From: Oscheius onirici
Taxonomy: Eukaryota; Nematoda; Chromadorea; Rhabditida; Rhabditidae
Direction of reading: 5' to 3'
Length of the DNA: 64,000 bases
Assembly (NCBI GenBank): GCA_932521025.1
Contig: OW051469.1
Span: 3,856,398-3,920,397 of the forward strand
The notes below the pieces were generated by a model. The model searched no databases and was not told where the DNA came from. It saw only the letters and a program-made list of their open reading frames with translations. A program made the position numbers and the translations under genes. Positions 37,801 through 52,377 of the stretch are shown here, piece by piece; positions within the stretch are counted from its first letter, which is position 1; each line of letters opens with the position of its first letter.

Positions 37801-38356
37801 CGAGCAACCGCTACTGTTGAATCCCTTCACTATGGGACTGATCAATCCAGATACCACTGCTCTGCTGGCCAAGCTGACCGCTCTGAATGGCAGCAATCCT
37901 CTCCTCAATGGACTGAATGGTCTAAACGGATTGAACGGGCTGAATGGAAAGATTGCATCTCCTTCCTCATCGGTAAGTTCAGAAGACTCTTGTTACCCGA
38001 ACCCGCAACTTTTCGGGTTGAAGATAGCATATTTGAACTTTTCAGTGTTCTACATAGTTGTAGCCCTTGATCTTTTCTACAACTTTGCAGAACATCGAAA
38101 AGTTAAAAAATGCTACCTTCAAGTCGAAAGAGGCGATTACGCAATTGCGTACTTTTCGAATACAATATCCATAAGAGAGGAATTCTACACCTTCACAATT
38201 CAAATTTTCCAGAAGGCCGCCAACTTTCTACAGCCGCTCGTCTCCCAGCAGCTGCCAACGACTCTGGTCAGTCCCAAAGCTTCGATGGACTCGCTGAGCG
38301 ACTTCCAGAAGATGCAGAGGGACCTCTTCCAGCCGCTATCTCTCCTACCCCAATAG
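28836..38356 (+). CDS. daf-5: Ski/Sno-family transcriptional co-regulator
   Basis: Twelve exons, join(28836..28950, 30836..30914, 31813..31922, 31992..32080, 32121..32215, 32893..33078, 33118..33289, 35014..35193, 36994..37098, 37257..37362, 37419..37972, 38213..38356), 644 aa. Exons 2-5 form the Dachshund-homology domain (ISGEARIPLTLFKKEFAKLY ... MITKTDVERVLGRM, compare the ITKTDAERL signature of Ski). Exons 6-7 form the SMAD4-binding zinc domain: CIQCHDCQKFFLPEHFIMHS, then TVHWGSTDESWRF, with the expected C, C, H, H ligands. The C-terminus is Gln/Leu-rich with a likely coiled coil and an NGLNGLNGLNG tract. Ski proteins repress TGF-beta/SMAD output; C. elegans DAF-5 does so in the dauer pathway. 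The symbol is by family and is not proven orthology. Introns are long and carry tRNA-like modules. Confidence 0.88.
30955..31035 (+). repeat. tRNA-Glu-like module in the Ski-like gene, intron 2
   Basis: TCCTCATGGTCTAGTGGTTA, then GGTTCGATTCC 40 bp on, then a run of T. The head resembles tRNA-Glu (TCC.CATGGTCTAG.GGTTA), but the anticodon and T arms do not pair and the acceptor end is missing. Confidence 0.55.
33741..33812 (+). repeat. tRNA-like module in the Ski-like gene, intron 7
   Basis: GCGTAGTGTAATGGTAAGCA (A-box-like) and GGGTTCGGATCCTGA with a pairable T-stem, followed by CCTTTT. The acceptor stem is not complementary. Not a functional tRNA. Confidence 0.5.
34546..34620 (+). repeat. 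tRNA-like module in the Ski-like gene, intron 7
   Basis: TCTCTTATGGTTTAGTGGTT and AGTTCAATTCC at tRNA spacing, a second Glu-like head in the same intron, more decayed, followed by CCTTTT. Confidence 0.45.
36770..36845 (+). repeat. tRNA-like module in the Ski-like gene, intron 8
   Basis: TCTTGGTGTAGTGGTATCCA (A-box-like) and CGTTCGATTCC, with a CTTTTT run about 25 bp after the B box. Arms are incomplete. Confidence 0.5.
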
Positions 38357-39529
38357 ACAAAAAAAAGACCATCTAGTCTCTCTCTCTCTGTCCCCGATCT
38401 TGCCCTGTGTACATATACTGTCTCTAGATTCTTTTGCTCCCTCCCCCGACCCCCGGTGACCACACTTTTGTTTCCTATACGTGCTCCCCTCACAGAGAAT
38501 ACTGGTAATCCTGAAAAAAGCTAAAAAATCTACGTCCCTCTTCCTCTTCTTCCCAAAAGTTGTTTTGTCCGCCATGAGTAGTATCCAGAACGGGTGTGGC
38601 GACCTGAGAGGCCCCAAAAGACAGTTTCTCTACCTCTTCCCCTCTTCTACCCTCTCTTGTTATTTCTCCCTGTTTTTCTGTTACATTTTAAGAGATTGAC
38701 ACCCACATTGAAAATTCCCCTCCCCTCATCTTAATAACTAAGTATTGAAAAAGTATATAAGACGATTTCAGAGATAAATAATGATTTCGTGAAATGTTGG
38801 GGTGTTGATCAAGGAACGAAGCTGAATGAAACTGACTGGGAATGTAGCCATCTTCTGGACTGCTGGACAAAGATACAAGACTATCCGTTCAGCTATTTCG
38901 AAGTTTTATTTTCTCTGGACCGTTCAAGCATAAAAAACTATGAAGATTGCTTGCAAATTTTTGAAGCAAGATGACTTCATTCACTGCGTTTTCGGATCGA
39001 ACACATGGTTTTCCTGTTTACCAAACGTTTGTTTACTAACTTTAAAGTTTGACTAGAATAGTGCAACCGAGTATCTTGGAAGTTGGCCAGGTTCTTTGTG
39101 ACAGGGCCATCTTCACTATCTTGAGTGGAATTTTCGAAGGAAACTATGAAAAATATCTACTCGAGCTGGGGTATGAACCTGGTCCTCTGGTTTGTGACCT
39201 TTCCGATTAGAATATTAAAAATTGGCTAGCATTAAGTACTTTCTCGAAAGAAGAAGTTCTGACATTCATAATATTGTTCCCAAAGACTACAGTACCCTTC
39301 TCAATGTAGAATGGTAACAATACTCTTCTGGATCTTGATCAATCACTTCCAATTCAAACTCAAGCCGATCTACAAGCAATCTATCCGCTCCGAGAACCCG
39401 TTCAGGTCTCATTACCTCATCCCTTCTCAGAAACAGTCTTTCTCTCCTGTTTACCACCTTTCGTCCCATCTAATTCACCACCCTCTCCTCTTAGAAAATT
39501 TCAGCTGATCCTCTTGACGTTCATTCTGA
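38357..39529. other. Intergenic interval with weak reading frames
   Basis: Contains the 3' UTR of the Ski-like gene and AT-rich sequence. A 61-codon plus-strand frame at 38789-38974 and an open stretch at about 39062-39210 (ending YLLELGYEPGPLVCDLSD) have protein-like composition, but no splice pair joins them cleanly. They could be exons of an unrecognised gene; I do not call one. Confidence 0.3.
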
Positions 39530-39911
39530 ATGCGTAGCAAACGAGCTGTGAGACCACCAGTATTCACACTGGAATGGCAACATAGATCGGATGGGAAGGT
39601 GATGTCGTCTCCAATATCACTTCCGGTTTTCGAAGGCAAACTGACTTTGGATCTCGATATAATTGGCCAAACGACCTTGGTTTTCGACCATCCAGGAAGG
39701 TAAACAAAACTGATGAAAGTACTCTTGTCCTTTTCTCTCGATTTGATAACCTATTTCTGGAAAAGGGAGTACCGGGAAAACAGGATCAAGGACAATTGTT
39801 GTGAGATTTGAAGGAACTTTCTCTCTGAAAGGAAATCTATTCCTCAAATTAGAGTCTTTACGTCAGGTACAAAGTTCCAGTACAAAACAGTTTACTTTGA
39901 ATAAATACTGA
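39530..39911 (+). CDS. Hypothetical small protein, two exons
   Basis: Exons 39530..39699 and 39770..39911 give 103 aa. The first exon reads MRSKRAVRPPVFTLEWQHRS and contains alternating hydrophobic strands (PVFEGKLTLDLDIIGQTTLV). The second begins after a weak GGGAG acceptor and continues the strand-like pattern (TIVVRFEGTFSLKGNLFLKL). A TTTCAG acceptor lies 26 nt before the ATG. The TGA ends 58 bp from the convergent XRN1 stop. The family is not recognised; the acceptor choice is the weak point. Confidence 0.4.
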
Positions 39912-39969
39912 ACAAAAGGATGTACATAAGAACCCGAACCAGAGGAAAAAGAAATAAAAGACTAGACGA

Positions 39970-42900
39970 CTAGGATGTCGGGAAGGTGGCGGCCAGACGA
40001 CACTTCTTCTGTCTTCTGCCATTTCCAGCGGCAGACGTCGAATTGTTGTTGGACGACGAGATCGGCTGAGTGATGGGCATCGGAACGGACTGCGGAGTCT
40101 TCTGAGGCGGCGGCACATTTCTTCCACCAGGATTTCTTCCACCGCCGCGATTGTTGACCGGGCCTCCACGCTTGAGGATCTGAAATGAGGGAATGAGTCA
40201 AGGAGCATGTCTTTCTCTCTGCACCTCTGCCTCTCAGTTCTCAAAACTCAAAAAACTTACAGTGCTCGGCTTCAAGTCGGTCAGATGCATTCGATCCATG
40301 TTAGATGTCGGAATCAGAGTGGCAGGACCAGTAGCTGAGATAGTGGCTCTCGTAGGCAAGATCGTCACGACAGGAAGGACATTTGGAGTCGAGACTGAAC
40401 TGGCCGCAGCAGGCTCGTGATGGGGATGACGACGTGGGTCCACAGGCATAGAGCTGTTCGTGAAGAACCTCTCCTTCGGATGACTAAAATAACTAGAATT
40501 TTAAGAGACAAAAATGCTTCCTACTTCTTGTTATCCTTCTTCGGACCCCATTTTCCCGGCAGAGGCTCCGTCTTCTTTTCCTCCGGCTGATTTCCGACAT
40601 CCTTCATGATATCCTTCACAGCTGCTTCAATCTCTTCCCTTTCAGCTTTCTTCTTCTCTTCCTTCACGGCCTTCTTGTCTAGATTCAGTCCCAACATGTC
40701 GTGGATCTTGCTCTCCACAGCCTTGTTGTTCTCTTCGACCGTCACCTCCTTCTTCTGCAGAATCTTGACCGGCTTGGCTTCCTTTGGGGTCTCCTTGACT
40801 TCGTTCGGTTCAGAACTCGAAGAAGCTTTTTCCTTTCTGGCCATAATCTTTACAGCGCCCGGCGCAGACTGTTGAGGTAAAAGCTTCTTCAGGATCGGAT
40901 GTTCCATGCAGGGAGTTTCCTTCTTCTTGTTCCATTCCGACTGCTTCGGAGCATCTTTGCCAGCTGCCAGACGACCAGCTCGTCCAGGGTTCGAAGTCGA
41001 CGGTCTCTCCTCCAGATCAACCTTTGGCTTTCCCTTGCGTTCCTTACCAAAACTGATGTTGATGAGCGAGGCAATGGGCACACGGGCGCAAGAGGCCATC
41101 TCTCTCCTGAAAGTATAATTGTTTGACGAAAAGGCAAAAGCACTCACTTCTTGTAGCCTCCTTGGAATTCTTTGTCGAAAAGTACCTCAATTTTGTCTGC
41201 CGTCACACCAATGACAGTTCCGAGCTGGCCGAAGGGAACCTGACCGTGGGCAGTGTTGACGACGCGGTCGAGCAGTTGGAAGTCGGCTTCGGGATCAGGA
41301 CGAACCTTTCCGTCGTAGAGATCAGGCTGAAATTGGCAGTAAGAGTCTGGATAAAAAGGAAAAGACTCACCCTCCAGATGAGATTCGGTGTGACAGATCC
41401 CTTGAACATTGTGGTCTTGGCTCTCGTGCTCTGAACAATCATCTCCAAATGACTGATCAGCAAGCCGTCAGCAGTCGTACTTCCAGCATCTTGCTTCTCG
41501 ATCTGGGCTGATGGAAGAGCAGCCAGATAGTCTCTCAGCTCAGCCAGTCTCTTCTCGTGTCGATCCTCATTCTCCCAAATGTCGCAGGAATAGTAGACAT
41601 CATCGTAGGAGGTGCTCTGCTCGAGACAGCGGAAAATCTCCGGGAATTTCTTCTTGTAGTCGGCCAGACAGTTGACAGCCAGAAGAGAGTACTGCCAGAC
41701 GCCGGACTGGAGACGACGGGAATAGTCGGGCACTTCGAGGTTCTTCTTGGTCAATTTGAGGTTCAGTCCGATGTTGTACTTGACTGCATGATGGTGGTGC
41801 GGAGTGTCCTGTTTTTCACTTTTTCCCTCGACCAGGAAAATGGTTCCGGTAATTCTGCCCATCAGACGGTTACTGACTGAAAATTGGACATTACGAAGGT
41901 CTATAAAGATATAGAGAATGATTAAAATAACTCACTGTTGACCTGCCTGCAGGCACCGTATCCATCAAACCACCTCAGACTGTGCATATTGATGTCGTTT
42001 TTGATCAGACTGAGTTCCGGTTGAGCCGTCAGAGCACACTTGATCCTGACTCGACAGCTCGGCATATTCGGGTCTTCGATAGCGTCGACGAGGCACGGAT
42101 AGCCAAAAGCCTGGACACTGGGAGCCATCACAAAGACGCGACTGTTCGGAGGATACGCCTGATCGACTGGAATCTCCTGGAGACGGCGACCCTGCTCTAC
42201 GACGACGTTCTGGAACAGACTGATTATAAAAATCGAAACAAAGACTTACAGTGACGACGAGATTGATCGGGACAGACGTAACATCTTCGACTCCTCCGTA
42301 CTGTTTGCGAGGCAGAAGAACTCCATCGACGGCCTCGTAGTTGACTCCGAGGAATCTTCTGACGTAGACGACGGCCTGTGAACTGTTGCAGTCAATGGCG
42401 TAGCGGGACATCTGACGATCCTTGAGCTCACGGAGCTTCGTCGCCGCAACTTTCTTCTGGTCAGCATCCAGTTCTTCCACAGTGATAGAGCCATTCTTCT
42501 CGGTCGAATAGCGATGCGTCAGACTCACGACATGGTCAACCATTCCAATCTTCAGGACGGGCCACTCGACACAGACCTCCTTGCCGATGAGACCCGTGGC
42601 CACGGTGTTAATGTCCTCCTGATCCGGGCGCTCATCAATCGACAAGACCATAGAGTGCTTCTTGCTAGACTGCTGGAAGACAGACACGTTGACACATCGC
42701 AGCTGGCCAGTGTGGGGCAGATGCTTCATTGTCGGGAAGCCGGGGAAGTAGACATCCAGCTTGACATTGGGCAGAAGGCCCCAAATGACCTTTTCCTTCG
42801 GAATATGGAAGACGTCCATGTTGAGGAGAGTTGGCCTGGAAATGATAGATTTAGTCTGTTTTTATATCTCTATGTCTCTCCATAACAAAGACTCACTTCG

Positions 42901-45194
42901 GCTTGGCTCTGTTGTCCTTGTCCATCTCGCTCGTCCAGAGAACATGCTGTCCATGCTCGTTTCTCCTCTTCTCCTCAGCCGACATCTGGGCTTCTTTGCT
43001 CTTGATGGCCTCCAAGAGTCTCGACTCTTCAATGAACGGTATCAGGACCACAGCTTCCCAGTCGTTCTTCTTCCCATTGAGATCCGTCTTGAAGTCCATC
43101 GGATAAAAGTCGGCGATGGGCGAATTCTCGTCGCACATGAGCTCACGAAGAGCCGGAGGAAGACATTCCGAACTGGCTGCAGGCAAGACAGCCAGGAGCT
43201 GTTCGAACGGATGGAAGGGCTGGGAGAGTTCAAAGTCCATCGACATGCCCGAAAAGTCCGTCACGTCAGAAATGTAGGGAGCGTAGTGGTGCTGGAAGAA
43301 CCTAAATTTGACTTTTAAAACTTTTAAATCTAAAAAAACTAACCAATTCCATGAGACACAGCCATGGTAGTAGTAGTGAAGGATCCATTGAATGGCCCGA
43401 ACATAGCCTTCAGATTGACCGCGCAGCTGATCCTTACTAATGTTGCCGTACTTGAGCTTCTCCTTGTAATACTCCTTTTTGTGTCGCTTGAACGAATTTC
43501 CAATCGTGCGCGACCAGCAGGCCGCCACGCTGCTCTCAAATTCCTTCTCATCCATCGGGGCGAATTCCCGCAAGGCCATCTCACGAGCAAACTCGCTGTC
43601 GGCCGGCTCCTCGACTTCCAGAGAGGCCAGCGCTTCGGCAGCCGACTGAATATCCGTGTCGGAACTGGACTTCTGAGTCGACTCGACGTCATCTTCCTCG
43701 TCACTGCTCACAAATGCAGCGTCTCCAGATTCCGTGTCCGACTCGTGATCCTCATCGTCGTCGGTACAGCTGGACATATCCGAGTCGTTGAAGGCCTCGA
43801 GATCTTGAATGAGGGCGTCGTAGAGACCAGGACGGGAGCCACTGGGCTGGTTTTCGGTCCTCTTCGACTCCAGGAAGCTCTTGTCCTCGAGAACCTTCAG
43901 GAAATGGTCCTTGTCATTCTCGGCAACGGATTTTAGGAAGGCCTCGAAGCGCTTCAGATTCAGGAAGCCGGACTCGTTGATGTATCCTGTAAAAGTCTGA
44001 ATTTTAAAGGAAGAGACACAAAAACGAACCATCCATTGTGGGAAGAACCTTCTTGTAGGCATCGTAGAGGAAGGGCAGTCCGTCATCGTGGATATGAACA
44101 TGCGGCAGATGCGGGATAAAGTCATTGCCGACGAGGAAGCACATCAGAATCCAGTCGTCCGCTATGCGTTCCTGATCGTACTCGAAGCTCAGCTTGTCCT
44201 TCAGATCATGGAACTCCCAGTAGAGGTATTCTCTCATCAGGGAGAGATGCAGCAGATGGAAGGTGATCTGATCCGGGGCGCAACGTTTCGGATCCTTCTT
44301 CATGGCTGCCTTGTCGCCGCCCTTCTTCCCATGCGGCTTTTGAGGAAAACCATTAAATTTGACCTCTTCTCTCAGCAGGGAGAAATGCGGCTCGTGACTA
44401 CAGATTCCCAGCATCATCTGGAAGAAAGATTATTGGACTGAACAAAAAAAAACTAACCAAGTCAGCATCCAGTCCGTACATGCAGTGCCTCGTGTTGGGG
44501 TCATAGTCCTCTCGGATCCTCTCGGCTCGGATAAAGTCCATAATCTTGTGTTCGCCCTCACCGGGGACATTGTGACCGGAGACGTAGATTCTCTTTCCCT
44601 GCCATTTCGGGTCGGTCGTGATTTTGCGCGAGACGAAGGCGTTCAACTGGGCGTGGAGACGGGTCATGAAGGGGGTTCCTGGAAGAAATGTGTTCATAAA
44701 AGAAAGAACAAAAATTCGAACCTGGAGTGATACAATTGGAGTCGAATCTCTTCTCGTCCGGCAGTTCGTCGCCCTTCTTGATGGCTTTGTCCATCTGTTC
44801 CTGGGCCGTTCGAGCCGACATAAAGCGACGAGCACGCTGCTGGTTCATCTTGGCCCGAGGCGCTACTCCGTCGACGGCCATGAAGAAGACCTTGTTCGGT
44901 CGGACGATCATGTACAGCTTCTCAATGTAGTCGAAGATGTCTTGACAGATCTGCTCTTCTGTGATGCGGAATGTCACGTCGTCATCATTGGGATGGGAGC
45001 ACTGGTGGATGATTCCGTTCATGTCGAGGTAGAGGTTGTCGAACTCCGGAATCTGGAAAGAAGAGGATGAGTCAAGTCTCTTTCCAATTCTCCAAAGAAA
45101 ACCGAAGTCAAAAAAATACCTGAGAGTCGCTGATGACCTCACTCAGTGTCGGGTAGCGCTCCGAAATCCAGCGGTAGAACTTGGGCACTCCCAT
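39970..45194 (-). CDS. xrn-1: 5'-3' exoribonuclease XRN1
   Basis: Thirteen exons, complement(39970..40179, 40261..40483, 40525..41106, 41148..41326, 41371..41876, 41936..42209, 42250..42835, 42897..43301, 43344..43986, 44030..44417, 44458..44678, 44722..45052, 45120..45194), 4623 nt, 1540 aa. It degrades decapped 5'-monophosphate RNA processively in the cytoplasm. The start MGVPKFYRWISERYP is invariant in the family. The Mg-binding acidic residues are visible in LYLDMNGIIHQC, PGEGEHKIMDFIR, GLDADL and VGNDFIPHLP. Basic-pocket residues appear in APRAKMNQQRARRF. An acidic Ser/Asp-rich linker (exon 5) separates the two conserved blocks. PAZ/KOW/winged-helix regions follow. The tail (exons 11-13) is Lys/Glu-rich, then Pro/Ser-rich, as in the decapping-factor-binding tails of metazoan XRN1. 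The 1540-aa length fits XRN1, not the shorter nuclear XRN2. Confidence 0.97.
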
Positions 45195-46359
45195 TTTTTC
45201 TTGTAATCTGAAAAATGAGTGTAAATTAGGACAAAAGAGCGAAAGAAATCAAAACGAGAAAAGAGAGAGTTAGAGGCAAAAACAAGTGATAGCACGCATC
45301 GGACCCTTTCAATCGGATCCAGTACGTAGTTTCTCGTCAACGGACGCAAAATTGCACAACTTCTTTAGGAAATAAGTGACATCATTTTCTCGCTCTACAC
45401 GCAAAATTTCAAAAGGAACTGGGCCGAAAAATGAATTTGAACGAACCAGAGAGTCGTGGCAGCCAGCTAGCAGACGAGCAACTATCCAAAATAACTCGCT
45501 TTTCGATGCTTTTAAAATCGAAAGTACTCAAAAACTATTAAAAAGTTTTCACAGATGGCTTTTTAATAAAACTTGTGAAAATCCACTATAAATTGCTCCC
45601 AAATCTCTCTGTGTGTGTTTGTGTGTCTGAGGCTCTAATTGAGGATAAGGAGGGGAGCTTTGTGCGCAACTTAGTTTTTAACAAGTCGCGACAGGAAAAG
45701 CAAGTGCGTGAAGGGTTCTTATGAGTTTGGGAGAAGGGACAGTAGTGTGTTAGTTTCTTACTGGGACTGTGACTGGAACAGAGTGAAAAGGGAAGAAGGG
45801 AAGGGACAGTCGGACTGAGACTCACTAAAGCTAGGAATGGGCCGGGTGATCCGTTCAGGTCCTACATTTTGAAATTTTGAAAAAAAAAAAAAAGTAACCA
45901 AGGTAGTCTAGTCGCAACATAGTACTCTGTTTAACGCTAGTTTTTAACAATTGTTGAGAAAAGGGAAAGATAGGGAGAGACCAAAAGAAAGCAGGGAACT
46001 GAAAATGCCGTTCGTGAAACCCAGAAAGCGAAGCCTGAACATTGCGAAAAGTTGCGCAATGGGAGTTTTTTTGCTTATTGACAACGATAAAGTAGAGATG
46101 CTCTCCAGATCCTTCCAAAATCAGGGGAAAACAGTTCTCCTCCGAAGGAGAAAAACATAGTTGTAGGAAAGCCATGAAAGCAATATGATTTATGTGTTTT
46201 CCTCAAATAAACTTCTAATCCGGTACAATGGAAAAATACTTCTTTCTTTGGCCCTGGATCAGATCCCGACCTGACCTTCATCCGGCCTATTTCAAGTTTT
46301 TATCCGCCAGCTGTGTGAGGCGGCAGGTTCCTGCCCTTCGACATCAGCCAGCTTTCTGC
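45195..46359. other. XRN1 5' flank and intergenic interval
   Basis: No supported gene. It contains the second copy of the dispersed repeat (45593-45850), a poly-A tract near 45880, and AT-rich sequence up to the start of the next gene. Confidence 0.45.
45593..45850 (+). repeat. Dispersed repeat, copy 2
   Basis: Matches 4594-4816 in order and orientation. Relative to that copy it has an expanded TGTGTGTTTGTGTGTCTGAG stretch and an extra insertion in the middle. Upstream of XRN1; no coding role seen. Confidence 0.8.
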
Positions 46360-48020
46360 ATGATTCTATTACTTATTTTTCCTCTTGTTTATGGTCAACT
46401 ACCTCAACAGCTTCCATTGGAACTTGAAGCTGAATTGGAGACGTTTGATACTCCGTTGAAGGATCTGGAGAAGGATGCGAAGCCAGTGACTACTTTGAAT
46501 GAACAGTGCAAGAGATTTTTGAACCATTACAGGTAGGGGAGACAGAGAGAGAGAGACAGAAGAACTTCCAGATACTACTGTCGTACCTCCAACATCGCGA
46601 CCTACAACGAAGAGATTCGAATCATTTGTGAACGCTACCGTACCTACTGTTCCGATCGCGTCTACCCGGCCGTTAATCACGTATTCAGTTACTCATTCCG
46701 TCTCACATAACTTCTTTCCACAGGTTCGGCGACAGGAAGCCTTCTGGAAGCAGTCGGGACTACCTTCTTCGGCCAAAAAAGCCCTTACGAGGTGCTATTC
46801 TCATTGCAAGGAAACGGATCCAGTGTAATTCCAAAAGGGGTACTGTAGATTCAAATCTTGTTCAGTTGTGTAAATGTCTGCGAATGTCTTCATCTTCAAT
46901 GGATGATGGACTATGAGTGCAATCCGGGAATGAGAGCCACGGCTGGTCCCAACTGTCAGAGGTTCGTACTCTTTTACTGTTATTTTTTCTGACTCTTACT
47001 AACACTCACTTACTCTCTCCCTCTGACCATATGTCTCAATTTACATGGTCGCTATTTCTCATAAAACGGCCTGGCTTATTAGCTTAGCCACCCATCTCCT
47101 CGGCAATTACTCTGGCGATAGTTGACATTGTCCTTCGGGCTAATTAGAACACCCGAGAGAGAAAATAAAGAGTCGTAGCAGTATTGACTGTGAGAACACC
47201 GGAACTCTGTACTCTTTAGCAAAAATGGTCGTAATCCGAACCTTTTCGCTGCCAGACAAACTTGCTCTGACTTAATTCGCGAAGATTGCATACTCAGTCA
47301 AACTTTATCTGCGTATCTCAGGCTGAGTATCTGACGTTTGAATTGAAAGCGGTGACAAAACGGGGGAATAACGACCAAATGAAGAAGCTTACTTGAAGAT
47401 TCTGGTGAACTTCAACTAAGTTGGCGCCCGTAATTTATCGAATCCTGCCTGAGCTGGGTTCCAGCGCGAATGTTGAAAGATGGTTTACACTCAAGTTTTT
47501 GAGGTACAAAGACATTCTGACCCTAGGAAACTAGTGGTTGGAGAAATTTTGGAAAGTCTTTCCTTTGCGAGAGACGGTAAAATATGTTCAGATGGTTCGC
47601 CAAGTGTCGAGCAGTCTGGCGTCCTCTTCCTGACTTTACTCCAGCTGATAGAACTCTCTACGGACCGTATGCTCCACCACCCATTGTTCGAGGCGAGTTC
47701 TACGGCTACGACGGACCTGGAAATCATCGGACCTTTGATATTCCTCGCGATCACGGAGTCAGCTTCTACAGAGGAACACAGACGACTCTTGTGGACTGGC
47801 CGGAGGGCAAGATCAGTCAAGCTTCGACGATCGAAGTGCCATTCCTGGGTCTCAATATTGTACCGGAGGCTGTGGAGATTGGAACACCGAATCTTCGGAG
47901 GGGACTTGCTGAATTTACCAAGTGGGTTTGGATAGAGAGACAGAGAATTTCAATTCAAATTCCAGAGACAATCCAGACCCTCTCAATCCAGGAACAGGAC
48001 GTCGTGTTCATTACTTCTAA
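46360..48020 (+). CDS. Cysteine-rich secreted protein, 287 aa
   Basis: Six exons, join(46360..46532, 46572..46680, 46724..46824, 46866..46961, 47592..47921, 47966..48020), frame closing exactly. It begins with a signal peptide (MILLLIFPLVYGQ). Residues about 45-165 hold many cysteines (EQCKRF, YYCRT, IICERYRTYCSD, RCYSHC, CVNVCEC, YECNPG, PNCQRWFAKCRAV), suggesting a disulfide-bonded extracellular domain. The rest is Gly/Pro-rich (GPYAPPPIVRGEFYGYDGPG) with an aromatic, strand-like C-terminus and no transmembrane segment. All junctions are canonical; the 630-bp fourth intron is the only long one. I recognise no named domain. Likely an extracellular matrix or cuticle-associated nematode protein (inference). 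Confidence 0.75.
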
Positions 48021-48985
48021 TAAACTCATTTCTCACCCATATGTTCTCAATTATCCCTTGCCTTTTAATTCCCCAGCTCCTTCGAGGAAGGACTCTAAAG
48101 CAATCAGCTGCGTCTCTCTTTATGACTCTAACATGTTTACCGGCTTCTTGACCCAATATTTGTGCTTTTCAGGAGAAATGTACGGTAATTCCTTAGAGAC
48201 AACAGACTCCCATACTAATAAATCCTCCACACTGTCTAAAAAGCTGGCGGCGCCTCAAAGTCTGTTACTTTGCCTTTTTCAGAGCCATTAGCACTTCATG
48301 CCCCAGCCGCTTACGGTTGACTGGCTGGACCATGGCGTGAACAGTTAGAGGAGACGCAAAGACGCCGGCTTGACCGCCAAAGGTGATATGAACCGCAATG
48401 AGTTGTTGCTTGGAACTGTATGTTGAAACTTGTTTGTTGCCATTGGCGCGTTGTGAAGTGGTAATTAGCGGCTGGTCTTTTATCTGAAAGTCTGTCTCTG
48501 CCTTTTTCTGACTCTCTGAACCAAAGCCTACTGTCAGTCAATCAGTCCCATCTCTCGCGATTTTGATAGTGGACACACACAGTCCATCCATCAAAAGGGG
48601 ACGAGTTTTCTTAGCACAAAAAGTGTCCCCAAATGTGTCAAAGAGGCTTACGGTAGTGGACAGAAGACAGTTCCTGCGTTCCAGTTCTTTTTTACTGGCG
48701 GCACAGTCAAATATTGGTTGTGAGACGGGAGACTGATCCCTGCTGACAGTCTCCAGCTGTGAAATGCTCCATTTCAGAGCCCCGTGAATGAGGGAAAACG
48801 AGGTGTTCATTGTTCCAAAAATGGGATTCTTCAATATGGAGCTAAGATTCTGAATGTTAATTGCAAAGAGCCATTAACATGCTATCAACTAAGCGTCCTA
48901 CAGCTAGATTTGTTCTGAACTCAAATTGATAACTTCACAGCTATAAAAACCCGTGAAAGATAATATATTTCGGTAGATTTGCCAA
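48021..48985. other. Intergenic interval upstream of FoxB
   Basis: No convincing gene. A 98-codon minus-strand frame at 48538-48834 contains two cysteines and a Ser-rich segment but no start context or homology. Presumably regulatory sequence for the flanking genes. Confidence 0.4.
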
Positions 48986-51904
<2,919 letters not shown>

Positions 51905-52081
51905 AACAAGAGATAGAGAGCCTTTTTTGCATTTACAGAAGTATCCACCGGTTGAGAAGGTGTACAGATTTTGTGATATTTTTGGTGATTGGTATAAAGT
52001 TTTACAAGATTTTCTAGTTTTTATTACTTATTCCAAATGTAGTCTCGACTCCTCTGTGGCTGTTCTCGGAAGATCTTTCTT

Positions 52082-52377
52082 TTAAGCCGTGATGCTCTGA
52101 ACTTCCAGATTCCTCCACGACTGATCTGTCTGTCTCGTAAAACCATCCTCGTCAGTTTTCTCAGTTTCAAGTGGCTTAACTTTCTTTGGATGGCCCTGGA
52201 ACTGCTCCTCTAGTTCCTGGTAGGTCAGGAACTGAGTCTTGATGCAGCCGTCCGGTCCGCATTCGAAACTAGGACTGGCAATACCATGGATGACTGGGAG
52301 AATTAGAAAGATCTGAAATGTGTGAGTAGATCTATTATACCTATTTGGAGCAGAATGACAGTCAAATACGTTTTCAT
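52082..52377 (-). CDS. Small secreted protein, 82 aa
   Basis: Exons complement(52082..52293, 52341..52377). The signal peptide (MKTYLTVILLQIVIHGIA) spans the 47-bp intron. The mature part has two cysteines close together (ECGPDGCIKTQF) and a charged Gln/Glu/Lys-rich tail. The splice uses GTATAA and TCCCAG; the nearer TTTCAG acceptor would lead to an early stop. It lies tail-to-tail with FoxB, whose stop is 178 bp away. No family recognised. Confidence 0.55.

Noticed and set aside
40606..44441. Many long plus-strand open frames across 40.6-44.4 kb
   Set aside because: They lie opposite the XRN1 exons and follow its codon phase; the minus-strand frames carry all catalytic motifs and canonical splice sites.
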